A stretch of 64,000 nt of DNA from Formivibrio sp. GTDB lineage: Bacteria; Pseudomonadota; Gammaproteobacteria; Burkholderiales; Chitinibacteraceae. Position 1 is the first letter of the stretch. Each line of letters starts with the position of its first letter. Positions 1 through 8,988 of the stretch are shown piece by piece. The stretch is from assembly GCA_031291275.1 (NCBI GenBank), contig JARLJJ010000107.1:1-64000 (forward strand), written 5' to 3'. Position numbers and translations under genes: made by a program. The notes under the pieces were generated by a model that searched no databases, had not been told where the DNA came from, and saw only the letters and a list, made by a program, of their open reading frames with translations.

Positions 1-73
1 ATACATAGTCATCAATGCTTGCGGGAAGGAGTGCGCTTTGGGTACGGCTCTGGCCTTCGATGAATCGCTTCAT
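1..73 (-). CDS. Transposase, N-terminal fragment running off the left edge
   Basis: Reading leftwards from an ATG at 73, the frame stays open to the window edge for 24 codons and begins MKRFIEGQSRTQ. This resembles the start of IS1182-type transposases, which commonly begin with a (K)RFI-G-x-R-Q pattern followed by an acidic SLDDY/SIDDY stretch; here SIDDY is present. No clear Shine-Dalgarno is seen before the ATG, which is usual for transposases. The rest of the protein, including the catalytic residues, lies outside the window, so the family call rests on a short match and whether the gene is intact cannot be judged. Confidence 0.55.
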   Translation of the reverse strand, partial: MKRFIEGQSRTQSALLPASIDDYV

Positions 74-140
74 GACAACCAACCATGCCTGGAGGATGCC
101 CATATTTTACCGGAAAGGCCGTTTTTACACAGTCTGGGCC
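1..140 (-). mobile_element. Left-edge insertion sequence end (IS1182-like, partial)
   Basis: The transposase start at 73 is preceded, in the direction of transcription, by a segment at about 119-140 that reads CAGACTGTGTAAAAACGG on the minus strand. Sequences of the ACTGTGTAAAAAC type are common as terminal inverted repeats of such elements. I place the element boundary near 140, upstream of the palindrome at 173-198. The other end is outside the window, so the exact terminus and target duplication cannot be confirmed. Confidence 0.45.
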
Positions 141-172
141 GAGAACAGCCTGATTCCCAAAAGACTTTATTA

Positions 173-198
173 CGAAGCCCCCGAATTCGGGGGCTTCG
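173..198 (-). terminator. Perfect palindrome, likely terminator of the MFS gene
   Basis: Positions 173-198 form a perfect 10-bp-arm hairpin centred on GAATTC. It lies about 35 bp beyond the stop of the MFS gene at 235. The U tract on the minus strand is weak (TAATAAAGTCTTTT), so termination efficiency is uncertain. Confidence 0.5.
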
Positions 199-234
199 TC
201 GCTGGCAAAAAACAAGTCGTCTCGTTTTAAGCCA

Positions 235-1434
235 TCACCGTTTATTGGAATGCAAATTGGGCAAAAACACTGTGATCACGCCCATCAGTGGCATCCAGGC
301 ACACAATCGATAAACATATTCAATTCCGTAAATATCTGCCACCTTGCCAAGAATCGCGGCGCCCACACCCGCCACGCCAAAGGCCAAACCAAAGAATAGC
401 CCTGAAATTGTGCCTACCTTGCCCGGTAGCAATTCTTGGGCAAAAACCAGAATTGCCGAAAACGCCGAAGCCAGGATCAAGCCAATAATAAAGGACAGTG
501 TCGTGGTCCAGAACAGATCGGCATAGGGCAAGGCGATCGTGAACGGCGCCACGCCCAGGATGGAAAACCAGATGACCCGCTTGCGTCCGATCGCATCGCC
601 AATAGGCCCGCCAAGCACGGTTCCCGCTGCGACTGCGAACAGGAAGATGAACAGGTGATACTGCGCAGACTGCACACCCAAACCGAAGTGGTGCATCAGG
701 TAAAAAATGTAATAGTTGGTCAGGCTGGAAAGATAAATGTACTTGGAAAAAATCAGCAAGATAAGAATGGTCAACGCCCAGGCCGTACGCGTCGGGGACA
801 ATCCAGTCGGTATCGCCTGTTGCTGCCTTTTACCGGCGCGGTGCTGGGCGCGGTACCAGCCACCGACTTTCCACAATACTGTCATGGCCAGCAATGCCGC
901 CAGTGAAAACCAGGCCAGACTGCGTTGCCCAAACGGCAACACCACCAGAGCCGCCAACAACGGTCCCACGGCAGTTCCCGCGTTACCGCCAACCTGAAAA
1001 ATGGATTGCGCCAGGCCATGCCGTCCACCGGAGGCCATGCGCGCCACGCGTGAGGATTCGGGATGAAAAATTGAAGAACCCATGCCAACCATGGCAGCCG
1101 CTATCAATAACAGCTCAAAGTTGCCTGCGGTCGAGAGAAGCAGCAAGCCCATCAGGGTTGCTCCCATGCCAAAAACCAGCGAATACGGTTGTGGCTTGCG
1201 ATCGGTATAAAACCCGACCATGGGTTGCAACAAGGATGCCGTGCATTGGTAGACTAGCGTCATCAGGCCAATCTGGGCAAAGCTGAGATGGTAATTACCC
1301 TTGAGAAGCGGATAGATCGCGATGATCAGCGACTGCATCATATCGTTGAGGAAATGAGAGAAGCTGATCGCTCCCAATACGCGAAAGCGTGTCTCACTGG
1401 CTGGATTCTGGGCTAAAACGGCTGGGGAACTCAT
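235..1434 (-). CDS. MFS transporter, fosmidomycin-resistance (Fsr) type
   Basis: This 399-residue inner-membrane protein has about twelve hydrophobic segments and the typical Fsr opening (FSHFLNDMMQSLIIAIYPLL, then an FAQIGL segment) and the G-FYTDRKPQPY loop between the second and third helices. The family is known for export of fosmidomycin and related compounds by proton antiport, but most chromosomal members have no tested substrate. A longer reading begins with a TTG at 1455; the ATG at 1434 fits the family better, although neither start has a strong Shine-Dalgarno. The gene stands alone, ending near a palindrome and starting 93 bp from the neighbouring HAD gene. The specific drug is inference only. 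Confidence 0.8.
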   Translation of the reverse strand: MSSPAVLAQNPASETRFRVLGAISFSHFLNDMMQSLIIAIYPLLKGNYHLSFAQIGLMTLVYQCTASLLQPMVGFYTDRKPQPYSLVFGMGATLMGLLLLSTAGNFELLLIAAAMVGMGSSIFHPESSRVARMASGGRHGLAQSIFQVGGNAGTAVGPLLAALVVLPFGQRSLAWFSLAALLAMTVLWKVGGWYRAQHRAGKRQQQAIPTGLSPTRTAWALTILILLIFSKYIYLSSLTNYYIFYLMHHFGLGVQSAQYHLFIFLFAVAAGTVLGGPIGDAIGRKRVIWFSILGVAPFTIALPYADLFWTTTLSFIIGLILASAFSAILVFAQELLPGKVGTISGLFFGLAFGVAGVGAAILGKVADIYGIEYVYRLCAWMPLMGVITVFLPNLHSNKR

Positions 1435-1548
1435 GGTATTAAGATGGCTTATCAACTAAAGCCACATACTATCAACCGCCAGCAAAACAGTCTGGTGAAA
1501 ATTTGGGTAGTACAGTTCACGTTACTGCGATCCCGAGTTGCTTCCGGA

Positions 1549-2325
1549 CTAATGCATCCGGCTCAACAGGACATCCACCACGGCGGAAAAATCATCCGCC
1601 ACCAAGGCCGGCTGCACATGCGGCAATTGATCGTCCCCTTTACGGAATTTCCCCGTGCGCACCAGGATGCCGGCGACGCCAGCCAATTGCGCCGCACCCA
1701 CATCATCAAGCACATCATCGCCAATCATGACCGCATCTTGCGCCAGCACCCCCATATCCAGCAGGGCCATTTCAAAAAAAGCGCGCGCCGGCTTGCCGAT
1801 AACCTGAGCAGTTACGCCAGCACTGTATTCCAGACCCACCACATAAGCGCCCATATCGAGCGACAAACCATCGGCTTCGCGGAAATACTTGTTGCGCGCC
1901 ATCACAACCAACGGCAAGCCCTGCATCAATAGACGAAATGCAGCATTCATCCGGGCATAGGTAAAATCATCGCCCGCATCACCGAGGACCACCACATTAG
2001 GGTCTGGGTCACTCTCCCCCATGTCTTCGATAATGGCAGGGTGAATCAGGTAATGCGGACGCAAGCCGCGCCGCTGCACATACTTCAGGGTTGCCAGTGC
2101 GGCAGTCAGCACCTCCTCGGGGCGCACATCCAGACCGACGCGCTGCATCAGTGCAAGGATCTGGCTGCGCGGCGAGCGGGTAGTATTGGTCAGGAAACGC
2201 AGCGGCAGTCCGGTGGCACGCAGCCGTGCCAGTGCTTCCACCGCACCCGGCACGGCGGCTTCGCCGACATGCAGCACCCCCGCCAGATCGATCAGGACAC
2301 CTTTGATAGGTTCAGGCAATCGCAT
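1549..2325 (-). CDS. HAD-superfamily phosphatase, LHPP/TIGR01458-like
   Basis: This 258-residue cytoplasmic hydrolase belongs to the HAD class with a C2 cap. Motif I is IDLAG with the nucleophile Asp13; the usual second Asp (DxD) is Ala, as in the LHPP branch where DISG or DLSG is common. Motif II is FLTNTT, and the C-terminal IGDDVLDDVGAA supplies the Mg-binding acids. LHPP relatives cleave phospholysine, phosphohistidine or pyrophosphate in vitro; the bacterial substrate is unknown. The start is the ATG at 2325, six bases after AAGGAG; a GTG one codon upstream is less well spaced. It is downstream of glmM on the same strand, with about 100 bp between them. Confidence 0.8.
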   Translation of the reverse strand: MRLPEPIKGVLIDLAGVLHVGEAAVPGAVEALARLRATGLPLRFLTNTTRSPRSQILALMQRVGLDVRPEEVLTAALATLKYVQRRGLRPHYLIHPAIIEDMGESDPDPNVVVLGDAGDDFTYARMNAAFRLLMQGLPLVVMARNKYFREADGLSLDMGAYVVGLEYSAGVTAQVIGKPARAFFEMALLDMGVLAQDAVMIGDDVLDDVGAAQLAGVAGILVRTGKFRKGDDQLPHVQPALVADDFSAVVDVLLSRMH

Positions 2326-2425
2326 CACCGTCTCCTTGTAGGATTCTTCTTTTCAGTATCCTGCAAAAATCGCGCCGGGCAAGGTCAATTCATCGGCGAT
2401 GCAATGCATCAAGACAACGGTTGTC

Positions 2426-3784
2426 TCAGGACTGCGCCTCGGCCTTGACCACTGCTGCGATGCGTTCAGCCCAGTATTCAGCCATGGCATGATCCACATG
2501 CTCGACCATCACACGCACCACTGGCTCGGTGCCGGATGGGCGCAGCAGCACGCGACCATCCGTGCCCATCGCGGTTTCGGCCTCCAGGACCGAACGCTGG
2601 ATCGCCTCGCTGCCTTTGCAGTCAAAGCCTCGAACAATGCGCACATTCTTGAGAACCTGGGTTGAAAGCTTCAATTCCTTGCAAAAATCGGCCAGCGTAC
2701 GTCCTGATTCCTGCACTGCGGTTAGAACTTGCAACGCGGAAATGATGCCGTCCCCGGTGGTATGGCAATCGAGACAGAGCAAATGTCCGGAACCTTCGCC
2801 ACCAATCTGCCAACCCTTTTCTTCAAGCATTTCCAGCACATAGCGGTCGCCGACCTTGGCACGACCAAAACCGATGCCATGCGCCTTCAGGGCGTTTTCC
2901 ACACCCAGGTTGGTCATCAGCGTACCAACCACGCCGCCGACCAGCGTGCCCCGGTCCTGGCGATGACGCGCCAGCACATAAAGCAGCATGTCGCCGTCAA
3001 TCAGCGAGCCATCATGGTCAATCATCATCAAGCGGTCCGCATCGCCATCAAGGGCGATGCCATAATCCGCGCCTTCGGCCAATACGGCACGGCGCAAGGC
3101 TTCGGTATGCGTGGCACCCACTTCATCATTGATGTTTAAACCATTGGGTTGCACACCGATCGACACCACTTCCGCGCCCAGTTCGTGGAACACGTGCGGG
3201 GCGATATGGTAGGCCGCACCATGGGCGCAATCGACCACCAACTTGAGCCCACGCAGATCGAACTCGTTCGGAAACGTGGATTTACAGAATTCGATATAGC
3301 GCCCGGCCGCGTCATCGACACGTTTGGCCTTGCCCAGTTCGCGCGAACCAACACAGCCCTGCGGTTCGTCGATAGCCGCTTCAATGGCCAGTTCGACCTC
3401 GTCTGGCAATTTTTTGCCCCGGGAGCTGAAAAATTTGATGCCGTTATCATGGTAGGGATTGTGCGAGGCAGAAATCACCACCCCGGCCGACAGACGCAGC
3501 GCACGGGTCAGGTAGGCCACGCCCGGCGTAGGTAGCGGACCGGTCAGGAAAACATCCACTCCTGCCGAGGTAAACCCGGCGATCAGCGCAGCCTCCAGCA
3601 TATAGCCCGAAATCCGCGTGTCTTTGCCAATCAGCACCCCGGCATGCTCGCCCTGCTTGCGCGCTTCTTTGGAGGCCAGTACACGGCCAGCGGCATAACC
3701 CAGCTTCATCGCGAAATCAGGCGTAATCGGATACTCGCCCACCAAACCACGCACCCCATCGGTGCCAAAATATTTGCGCGCCAT
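2426..3784 (-). CDS. glmM: Phosphoglucosamine mutase
   Basis: GlmM converts glucosamine-6-phosphate to glucosamine-1-phosphate on the way to UDP-GlcNAc for peptidoglycan and LPS. The 452-residue protein starts [13 protein letters not shown], has the phosphoserine loop SASHNP (Ser107), the Mg-binding DGDADR segment and the C-terminal phosphate-binding RPSGTEP. Length and motif order match the family. Three in-frame starts occur in a row (TTG 3790, ATG 3787, ATG 3784); the last is best spaced from GAAAGG and gives the canonical N-terminus. In many proteobacteria glmM follows ftsH-folP; here it is divergent from tsaD instead, so it probably has its own promoter in the 3785-3913 gap. Confidence 0.97.
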   Translation of the reverse strand: MARKYFGTDGVRGLVGEYPITPDFAMKLGYAAGRVLASKEARKQGEHAGVLIGKDTRISGYMLEAALIAGFTSAGVDVFLTGPLPTPGVAYLTRALRLSAGVVISASHNPYHDNGIKFFSSRGKKLPDEVELAIEAAIDEPQGCVGSRELGKAKRVDDAAGRYIEFCKSTFPNEFDLRGLKLVVDCAHGAAYHIAPHVFHELGAEVVSIGVQPNGLNINDEVGATHTEALRRAVLAEGADYGIALDGDADRLMMIDHDGSLIDGDMLLYVLARHRQDRGTLVGGVVGTLMTNLGVENALKAHGIGFGRAKVGDRYVLEMLEEKGWQIGGEGSGHLLCLDCHTTGDGIISALQVLTAVQESGRTLADFCKELKLSTQVLKNVRIVRGFDCKGSEAIQRSVLEAETAMGTDGRVLLRPSGTEPVVRVMVEHVDHAMAEYWAERIAAVVKAEAQS

Positions 3785-3913
3785 CATCAACCTTTCAGGT
3801 TCTGAAACGAATGGGCGATTCTACCGCAAAGCTTGGGGTCACCGGCTAACCGGATTGGCCCCCAGCCGTGCAAACCGTTACCATTGCCGCTTTTCCGCTT
3901 GGGTTGTATCGCC

Positions 3914-4927
3914 ATGCTGGTTTTAGGCATTGAATCTTCCTGCGATGAAACCGGGGTCGCCCTGTACGACACGACGGTCGGACTCCTTGCGCACCAATTG
4001 CATACGCAGATCGCCATGCACGCCGAATACGGCGGCGTGGTGCCGGAGCTCGCCTCACGCGACCATATCCGCCGTGTACTGCCGCTCACCCAGAGCTGCC
4101 TTGCCGATGCCGGAAGCACGCTGGATGACATCGATGCCATTGCCTATACCGCCGGGCCAGGACTCGCCGGTGCATTGCTGGTCGGCGCGAGCGTGGCCAA
4201 CGCACTGGCCTTTGCGCTGAACAAGCCGACCATCGCCGTGCATCACCTGGAAGGCCACCTGCTCTCGCCACTCCTAGCTGACCCCGCGCCGCCATTCCCG
4301 TTTGTCGCATTGCTGGTATCCGGCGGACATACGCAATTGATGGCGGTGCATGGCGTGGGGCGCTACGAACTCTTGGGAGAAACCGTAGATGATGCGGCGG
4401 GCGAAGCGTTCGACAAATCGGCCAAGATGCTCGGTCTGGGCTACCCAGGCGGGCCTGCCTTGTCGAAACTGGCCGACCAGGGCGATGCCACACGCTTCAA
4501 ACTGCCGCGTCCGATGTTACATTCGGGTGATCTGGAAATGAGTTTTTCCGGCCTGAAAACCGCCGTACTAAATCTGGTAAAAGCAGAGTCGCCGCTTGAT
4601 GAACAGACCACGGCCGACATCTGTGCCGCGTTTCAGGAGGCGATCGTCGAGGTGCTGCTGAAGAAGTCGCTTGCCGCGCTGAAACAGTCGGGACTGAAGC
4701 GGCTGGTCATTGCCGGTGGCGTCGGTGCCAACCGGCAACTGCGCTCAGCGCTCGACGACGCAGCGAAAAAACGCCGCTTCGAGGTGTTTTACCCACCGCT
4801 GTCGCTGTGCACCGACAACGGTGCGATGATTGCGCTCGCCGGTGCGCAACGGCTGGCTTTTTCACAGCAAGCCGGCAGTTTCAGCATCCAACCGCGCTGG
4901 GATCTGGCCAGCCTGCCGGCGGTTTAA
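3914..4927 (+). CDS. tsaD: tRNA N6-threonylcarbamoyladenosine transferase
   Basis: TsaD transfers the threonylcarbamoyl group to A37 of ANN-decoding tRNAs together with TsaB and TsaE. The 337-residue protein begins [14 protein letters not shown], has the metal-binding HLEGH (His111, His115), the ATP-binding VSGGHTQ, and the C-terminal CTDNGAMIA with the metal-ligand Asp. The frame can be extended upstream to 3833, but the family consensus begins exactly at the ATG at 3914. Its TAA stop at 4925-4927 abuts the stop codon of the convergent FAH-family gene with no base between them. The N-terminus and length are normal. Confidence 0.97.
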   Translation: MLVLGIESSCDETGVALYDTTVGLLAHQLHTQIAMHAEYGGVVPELASRDHIRRVLPLTQSCLADAGSTLDDIDAIAYTAGPGLAGALLVGASVANALAFALNKPTIAVHHLEGHLLSPLLADPAPPFPFVALLVSGGHTQLMAVHGVGRYELLGETVDDAAGEAFDKSAKMLGLGYPGGPALSKLADQGDATRFKLPRPMLHSGDLEMSFSGLKTAVLNLVKAESPLDEQTTADICAAFQEAIVEVLLKKSLAALKQSGLKRLVIAGGVGANRQLRSALDDAAKKRRFEVFYPPLSLCTDNGAMIALAGAQRLAFSQQAGSFSIQPRWDLASLPAV

Positions 4928-5578
4928 TCAAACCACCTGACGGGTATCCGTGATCAGGCTACCCAACTTCGCCGTTACGCTATCGCCGTGCAGCACCTGC
5001 CCTACGCCTTCCGGGGTGCCGGTGTAGATCAAATCCCCGGCCTGCAGGCCGAAGCGCTGCGACACGTAGACAATGATCTCGGCAATGCCGAAGACCAAGT
5101 GGCGAGTATTGCCCTGCTGGCGCACTTGGCCGTTGACTTCCAGCGACAGATCGATATCGGCAGGATCGGTGATCAGAGAGGCCGGGATGAATTCGCTCAA
5201 CACCGCCGAACCGCGGTAGCCCTTGGCCAGCGCCCATGGCCGGCCAGCCTTTTTCAGTTCCGCCTGGATATCGCGTGCCGTCATGTCCAGACCAATCGCA
5301 TAGCCGGCAATGTAGGACAGCGCATCCTCGCGCCGCACGTCCACCCCGTCCTTGCCGATCGCCACGACCACTTCCACTTCGTGATGCACGCTCTGCGACC
5401 AAGCAGGCAACGGAATCGGCTGCCCCGGCGGCACGATCGCTGTCGTCGGCTTCATGAAGAAGATCGGCGACTCCGCCACCTTCGCCCCCATTTCCACGGC
5501 ATGCGCCACATAATTGGTCGCCACGCAGTAGATATTGCTCACCGCCAATTCGTTTTGCCCTATCTGGATGGTTCGCAT
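4928..5578 (-). CDS. Fumarylacetoacetate hydrolase-family protein (FAHD1-like)
   Basis: This 216-residue protein has the FAH fold: the metal-binding HHEVEV segment (Glu67, Glu69), Asp98 in GLDMTARD, the RPWALAKG segment and the C-terminal DLIYTGTPEGVG. Family members are small metal-dependent hydrolases or decarboxylases acting on acylpyruvates or oxaloacetate; YcgM/FAHD1 relatives have both activities. The ATG at 5578 follows CGAGGA at good distance, so I prefer it to the in-frame ATGs further upstream. A terminator hairpin lies just upstream (5607-5627), so the gene is probably transcribed separately from the CobD-like gene. The exact substrate is not shown by the sequence. Confidence 0.87.
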   Translation of the reverse strand: MRTIQIGQNELAVSNIYCVATNYVAHAVEMGAKVAESPIFFMKPTTAIVPPGQPIPLPAWSQSVHHEVEVVVAIGKDGVDVRREDALSYIAGYAIGLDMTARDIQAELKKAGRPWALAKGYRGSAVLSEFIPASLITDPADIDLSLEVNGQVRQQGNTRHLVFGIAEIIVYVSQRFGLQAGDLIYTGTPEGVGQVLHGDSVTAKLGSLITDTRQVV

Positions 5579-5594
5579 AAAAAGTCCTCGCATG

Positions 5595-5627
5595 AACAAA
5601 AAATAACGGGCACCACAGCGGCGCCCG
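5595..5627 (-). terminator. Intrinsic terminator after the CobD-like gene
   Basis: On the minus strand, CGGGC at 5623-5627 pairs with GCCCG at 5607-5611, with some further pairing inside, and is followed by TTATTTTTTG. This is the layout expected of a rho-independent terminator about 70 bp past the stop of the CobD-like gene. Confidence 0.7.
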
Positions 5628-5696
5628 TCAGGATAACCAGATCAGCAGCCCATGAAGCACCGATCACGGCCTCGTAGCAAGATCGTGAATGGGTTT

Positions 5697-6617
5697 TCAG
5701 GCCAGCCACTGCGCAATCGACAGCAGCAGGATCACCGTCAACCACAGCAACACCGAACGCCACACCAGCCCGACGGCACTGGACAGATAATCGGCATTGG
5801 CAGTGTCGCCCAGTCCCATCTCCGGGCGAAAGCGTACCGTGTGATCCTGATGCACCGCATCACCCAGACGCACGCCCAAAGCACCCGCAGCGGAAGCCAG
5901 CAGAATACCGTAATCGTAATCCGCCCATTGCTTGGCCTGCACGCGCCAGCAATACACGGCATCCTCGAAATCGCCCATGATGGCAAAACCAGCCGCGGCA
6001 CAACGCACCGGCACATAATCCATCACGGCAAGAATATTGGTAGCGAATGCGCCGAAAGGCACATTGTTGCGCCACTTTTGTTGCAGCAAACATGCCGCCC
6101 GATACACTAAAGCCCCCGCCGGCCCCACCAACCAACCCAGCACCACGAACCAGAAGATGGTCCCGAACACATACCGGTAAGAGTCGATCACGCCCTGCTC
6201 AATCGTGAGCTTGGCAATTTCATCCGAAGTCAGTTCGGAGGTCGGCTGACCGGTCCAATCCGCAAGATCGGCTCGCGCGCTGTCGAGATCGTCGCCGCGC
6301 AAAGCTTTGGAAATCCCGGTAAATGCATGGCTGAACTGGCGAAAACCCATGGTGAGATACAGCAGCAGGACATTCCAGGCCAAGGCCAGAATCAGACTAT
6401 CCTGAGCCAAGAACAACCAGTGACCACCCGCACCAATCAGCACCAGCGGCAAAACCGTAATAAACCAAACCAGCACACCATTGCGATATTCACCGGCGTT
6501 AAGGTTGCGCTCCAGCCGGTTGGCAAAACGCACAAACGCCAGATAAAACGCGTTACGGCTGCTGATCGGCCGGAACTGTTCCAGCATCAACGCAAGAATC
6601 AGGGAAAGAATGCTCAT
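5697..6617 (-). CDS. CobD/CbiB-family membrane protein
   Basis: This 306-residue protein has four or five hydrophobic segments and resembles the CobD/CbiB family, in which the enzyme joins cobyric acid to aminopropanol (or its phosphate) to give cobinamide. The stretch TIEQGVIDSYRYVFGTIFW and the C-terminal GVRLGDAVHQD resemble conserved parts of that family, but there are no cobalamin genes nearby. Many betaproteobacteria have such a stand-alone, AmpE-like homologue of unproven function. I therefore call the family and not the reaction. The gene is divergent from sodB and ends before a clear terminator. Confidence 0.75.
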   Translation of the reverse strand: MSILSLILALMLEQFRPISSRNAFYLAFVRFANRLERNLNAGEYRNGVLVWFITVLPLVLIGAGGHWLFLAQDSLILALAWNVLLLYLTMGFRQFSHAFTGISKALRGDDLDSARADLADWTGQPTSELTSDEIAKLTIEQGVIDSYRYVFGTIFWFVVLGWLVGPAGALVYRAACLLQQKWRNNVPFGAFATNILAVMDYVPVRCAAAGFAIMGDFEDAVYCWRVQAKQWADYDYGILLASAAGALGVRLGDAVHQDHTVRFRPEMGLGDTANADYLSSAVGLVWRSVLLWLTVILLLSIAQWLA

Positions 6618-6700
6618 ATTTTTTCATCGAACCAGTTAGTACGGCGGTGCCGCATATCCCGCCCAAGATACCATACCCCGGCATTTCCGAAAAACGGCCC

Positions 6701-6728
6701 TTGAAAATGCGAAGAAGAAGCATAATCT
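6701..6728 (+). promoter_or_regulatory. Candidate sigma-70 promoter of sodB
   Basis: TTGAAA at 6701-6706 and TAATCT at 6723-6728 are separated by 16 bp, about 40 bp before the sodB start codon. This is a match by eye; no experimental start site is implied. Confidence 0.45.
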
Positions 6729-6768
6729 TGTAAAGCGGATCAACCCACACACAACATGGAGAATACAA

Positions 6769-7359
6769 ATGGAGCACAAGCTGCCCGAACTGCCGTATGC
6801 ACTGGATGCCCTGGCACCGCACATGTCCAAGGAAACCCTTGAATACCATTATGGCAAGCATCACCAAACTTACATCACCAACCTGAACAATTTGATCAAG
6901 GGCACCGAAAACGAATCCAAATCCCTTGAAGAAATTGTGAAATCCGCACCGGCGGGTGGCTTGTACAACAATGCGGCGCAAGTCTGGAACCATACTTTCT
7001 TCTGGTTCTCGTTCAAGCCGAATGCAGAAAGCGCCGTCCGCGCACCTGCCGGCAAGCTGCTTGATGCCATCACAGCCAAATGGGGCTCGTTCGACGATTT
7101 CAAGAAAGCCTTTGCCACTTCTGCCGCCGGCAACTTCGGTTCTGGCTGGACTTGGCTGGTCAAGAAAGCCGATGGCAGCCTCGACATCGTCAACATGGGT
7201 GCCGCTGGCACGCCGTTGACCACTGGCGACACTCCGATCCTGACCGTCGACGTTTGGGAACACGCCTACTACATCGACTACCGCAATAGCCGCCCGAACT
7301 ACCTGGAAGCTTTCTGGAAGCTGGTTGACTGGGATGTCGTAGCCAAGCGCCTCGGCTAA
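6769..7359 (+). CDS. sodB: Superoxide dismutase, Fe type
   Basis: SodB dismutates superoxide to hydrogen peroxide and oxygen in the cytoplasm. The 196-residue protein has metal ligands His27 (LEYHYGKHH), His75 (WNHTFFW) and the Asp and His of [11 protein letters not shown] near the C-terminus. [12 protein letters not shown] and the [11 protein letters not shown] context favour the iron over the manganese enzyme. No signal peptide is present. The start follows GGAGA at a good distance. The gene stands alone, with a promoter-like sequence upstream and a strong terminator at 7469-7498. Confidence 0.95.
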   Translation: MEHKLPELPYALDALAPHMSKETLEYHYGKHHQTYITNLNNLIKGTENESKSLEEIVKSAPAGGLYNNAAQVWNHTFFWFSFKPNAESAVRAPAGKLLDAITAKWGSFDDFKKAFATSAAGNFGSGWTWLVKKADGSLDIVNMGAAGTPLTTGDTPILTVDVWEHAYYIDYRNSRPNYLEAFWKLVDWDVVAKRLG

Positions 7360-7468
7360 TATCCCGGCAGTGTGTTTCCAGGCAAGTTGCGTGCAGGAAT
7401 GAATAGACCTGTTGCAAACTACGGAAACTCACAATAATAAGGTTGAGATTGAACACGCACTTATGAGT

Positions 7469-7498
7469 GCCCCCGGCGTATACCGGGGGCCTTTATTT
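7469..7498 (+). terminator. Strong intrinsic terminator of sodB
   Basis: GCCCCCGG at 7469-7476 pairs perfectly with CCGGGGGC at 7483-7490 around a six-base loop, followed by CTTTATTTTTT. Confidence 0.9.
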
Positions 7499-7549
7499 TT
7501 TAATCCCGACCACATGCAAATCAGCAGTGTACTCACCGGCGGGGTTCGT

Positions 7550-8362
7550 TTACTCATACAGGAATGGGGCGAACACATCCCCCACTTTTCTTTGCCGAAA
7601 CAACTCCAGGTTTTTTTGCAGTATTTTCACGTTTTCTCCTGCAGAATCCAACGCCCCCAGATTGGCACTGATTTCATCCAGATAGGCAGCGCAAGGAGAA
7701 TGTCGACTCAAGGCAAAGTAGATATCGCCACTGGTTAGCGGCGGCGTAAGCGCCATGATATCCTTATCGAGCCCCGTCTGTGCCAGATAGGCTTCGCCAA
7801 GATATTTCCCGCTGACAAAATAATCGATCCGACCCAATGCCAGCTTGTGAAAATTTTGCACCAGCGTGTATCCCTCCTCAAACGTCAGCTCGCTGCGCAA
7901 ATATTCATCAAAACCGAAACCAAAAGTATCTCCGGCACTGATCGCCCCGGACATCCCTTTCAGGTCCGCCCACCCCTTATAGTTGATCGACAAATCCTTA
8001 CGCACGAAAGCGGTGATCGGATTCGGGAAAGCGGGACGGCTGGTAAAAATCAGCCCTTTTTCACGTTCTGGCGTAATACGCAGGCTAAGTAACAAGTCGA
8101 TCTTCCCTTGTTCGGCAAGCGCCATCGCACGTTTCAAGGGATAAACAACCTCGACCAGCGCAATCCCATGTGGAGCCACACGGCGCAGCAGATCCAGGCT
8201 GGCACCTTCAAGCTTGCCGCTCTTGTTGACCCAACTGTAAGGGGGGTAATTCGGATTGGTGGAATAGAGGATGCGATCACATGCCGACCAAGCAGGTCCC
8301 GACAGCCCCAAGACCAGGCAGATGGCCCTTATCCCGCAGCGTGAATGCTTGCCTGGCTTCAT
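7550..8362 (-). CDS. Periplasmic amino-acid-type solute-binding protein (SBP family 3)
   Basis: This 270-residue protein has a signal peptide (hydrophobic stretch about residues 11-25, cleavage near WSA-C) and the family-3 binding fold, with the ligand-pocket opening STNPNYPPYSWVN and the YPLKRAMALAEQGKIDLLLSL region. Such proteins usually bind polar amino acids for ABC uptake, or act as sensory domains. No permease or ATPase gene is adjacent, so it is an orphan; betaproteobacteria carry many such orphans of unknown ligand. It is convergent with sodB and divergent from umuD. Confidence 0.82.
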   Translation of the reverse strand: MKPGKHSRCGIRAICLVLGLSGPAWSACDRILYSTNPNYPPYSWVNKSGKLEGASLDLLRRVAPHGIALVEVVYPLKRAMALAEQGKIDLLLSLRITPEREKGLIFTSRPAFPNPITAFVRKDLSINYKGWADLKGMSGAISAGDTFGFGFDEYLRSELTFEEGYTLVQNFHKLALGRIDYFVSGKYLGEAYLAQTGLDKDIMALTPPLTSGDIYFALSRHSPCAAYLDEISANLGALDSAGENVKILQKNLELFRQRKVGDVFAPFLYE

Positions 8363-8486
8363 GCTTCATGGCCTTTGGGTAAAATTCACAAATTTGGCGT
8401 CAGCTCCAAGCATGGGTAACAACGCGGGAAAACTCAAGTTCCGCTCCCGTTTAAATAATGAGGAAAGGTCGTGACCTCGCACAAAA

Positions 8487-8517
8487 AGAACGATCGTTCT
8501 ATACTATCCCGATAGTA
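8487..8517. promoter_or_regulatory. Two tandem palindromes in the umuDC promoter region
   Basis: AGAACGATCGTTCT (8487-8500) is a perfect 14-bp palindrome containing GAAC-N4-GTTC, the core known from Gram-positive LexA boxes. One base later, TACTATC-CC-GATAGTA (8502-8517) is a perfect inverted repeat with 7-bp arms. They lie 22-52 bp before the umuD start. The canonical proteobacterial CTGT-N8-ACAG box is not seen here. A LexA-type operator is the natural reading, but this is inference from position and symmetry. Confidence 0.55.
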
Positions 8518-8538
8518 CCGATTTTTCAGGATATTGCC

Positions 8539-8988
8539 ATGCCGTGTTTTTTGCCGGGTCCAACGCCAGCCCAGCTTGATCCCCTCATCCATTTGATCCC
8601 GCTGATGGAAGTCCCGGTCCCTGCCGGCTTCCCCTCTCCTGCCGAAGATTGGGTTGAGGATCGGGTTGACCTCAATCAGCGCTTCGTGCGGCACCCGGAA
8701 GCCACTTTTTTCTTTCGTGTTAGTGGCGACAGCATGGTGAGCCCAAACCCGGAACGTACCATTCTGAATGGCGCCACACTGATCGTCGATCGCGCCCGTG
8801 AAGTAAAACACGATGACATCGTTGTCGCGATCATCGAGGGTGAATTCACCGTCAAGCGGCTTTACCGGCGCGGCGACAAACTGGCGCTGATTGCAGAAAA
8901 CACGTCCTATCCGCCGCTGGTGCTGGGCGAAGCGCAAGAGCTGAATGTCTGGGGCGTGGTAACCGCCTGGATAGTCCAACCGCGATGA
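8539..8988 (+). CDS. umuD: UmuD-type SOS mutagenesis protein (S24 autoprotease)
   Basis: UmuD is cleaved on RecA filaments and then joins UmuC to form DNA polymerase V. The 149-residue protein has the cleavage site Ala29-Gly30 ([12 protein letters not shown]), the catalytic Ser65 (SGDSM) and the general base Lys106 (FTVKRLY). The ATG at 8539 follows CAGGA and gives the usual length; the frame extends upstream to 8458 but that part has no family likeness. Its stop overlaps the umuC start (ATGA), as in translationally coupled umuDC operons. Tandem palindromes upstream suggest LexA-type control. Confidence 0.92.
   Translation: MPCFLPGPTPAQLDPLIHLIPLMEVPVPAGFPSPAEDWVEDRVDLNQRFVRHPEATFFFRVSGDSMVSPNPERTILNGATLIVDRAREVKHDDIVVAIIEGEFTVKRLYRRGDKLALIAENTSYPPLVLGEAQELNVWGVVTAWIVQPR

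Noticed and set aside
15-230. Plus-strand frame across the left edge
   Set aside because: It runs antisense through the transposase start and the palindrome at 173-198; the minus-strand transposase reading fits better.
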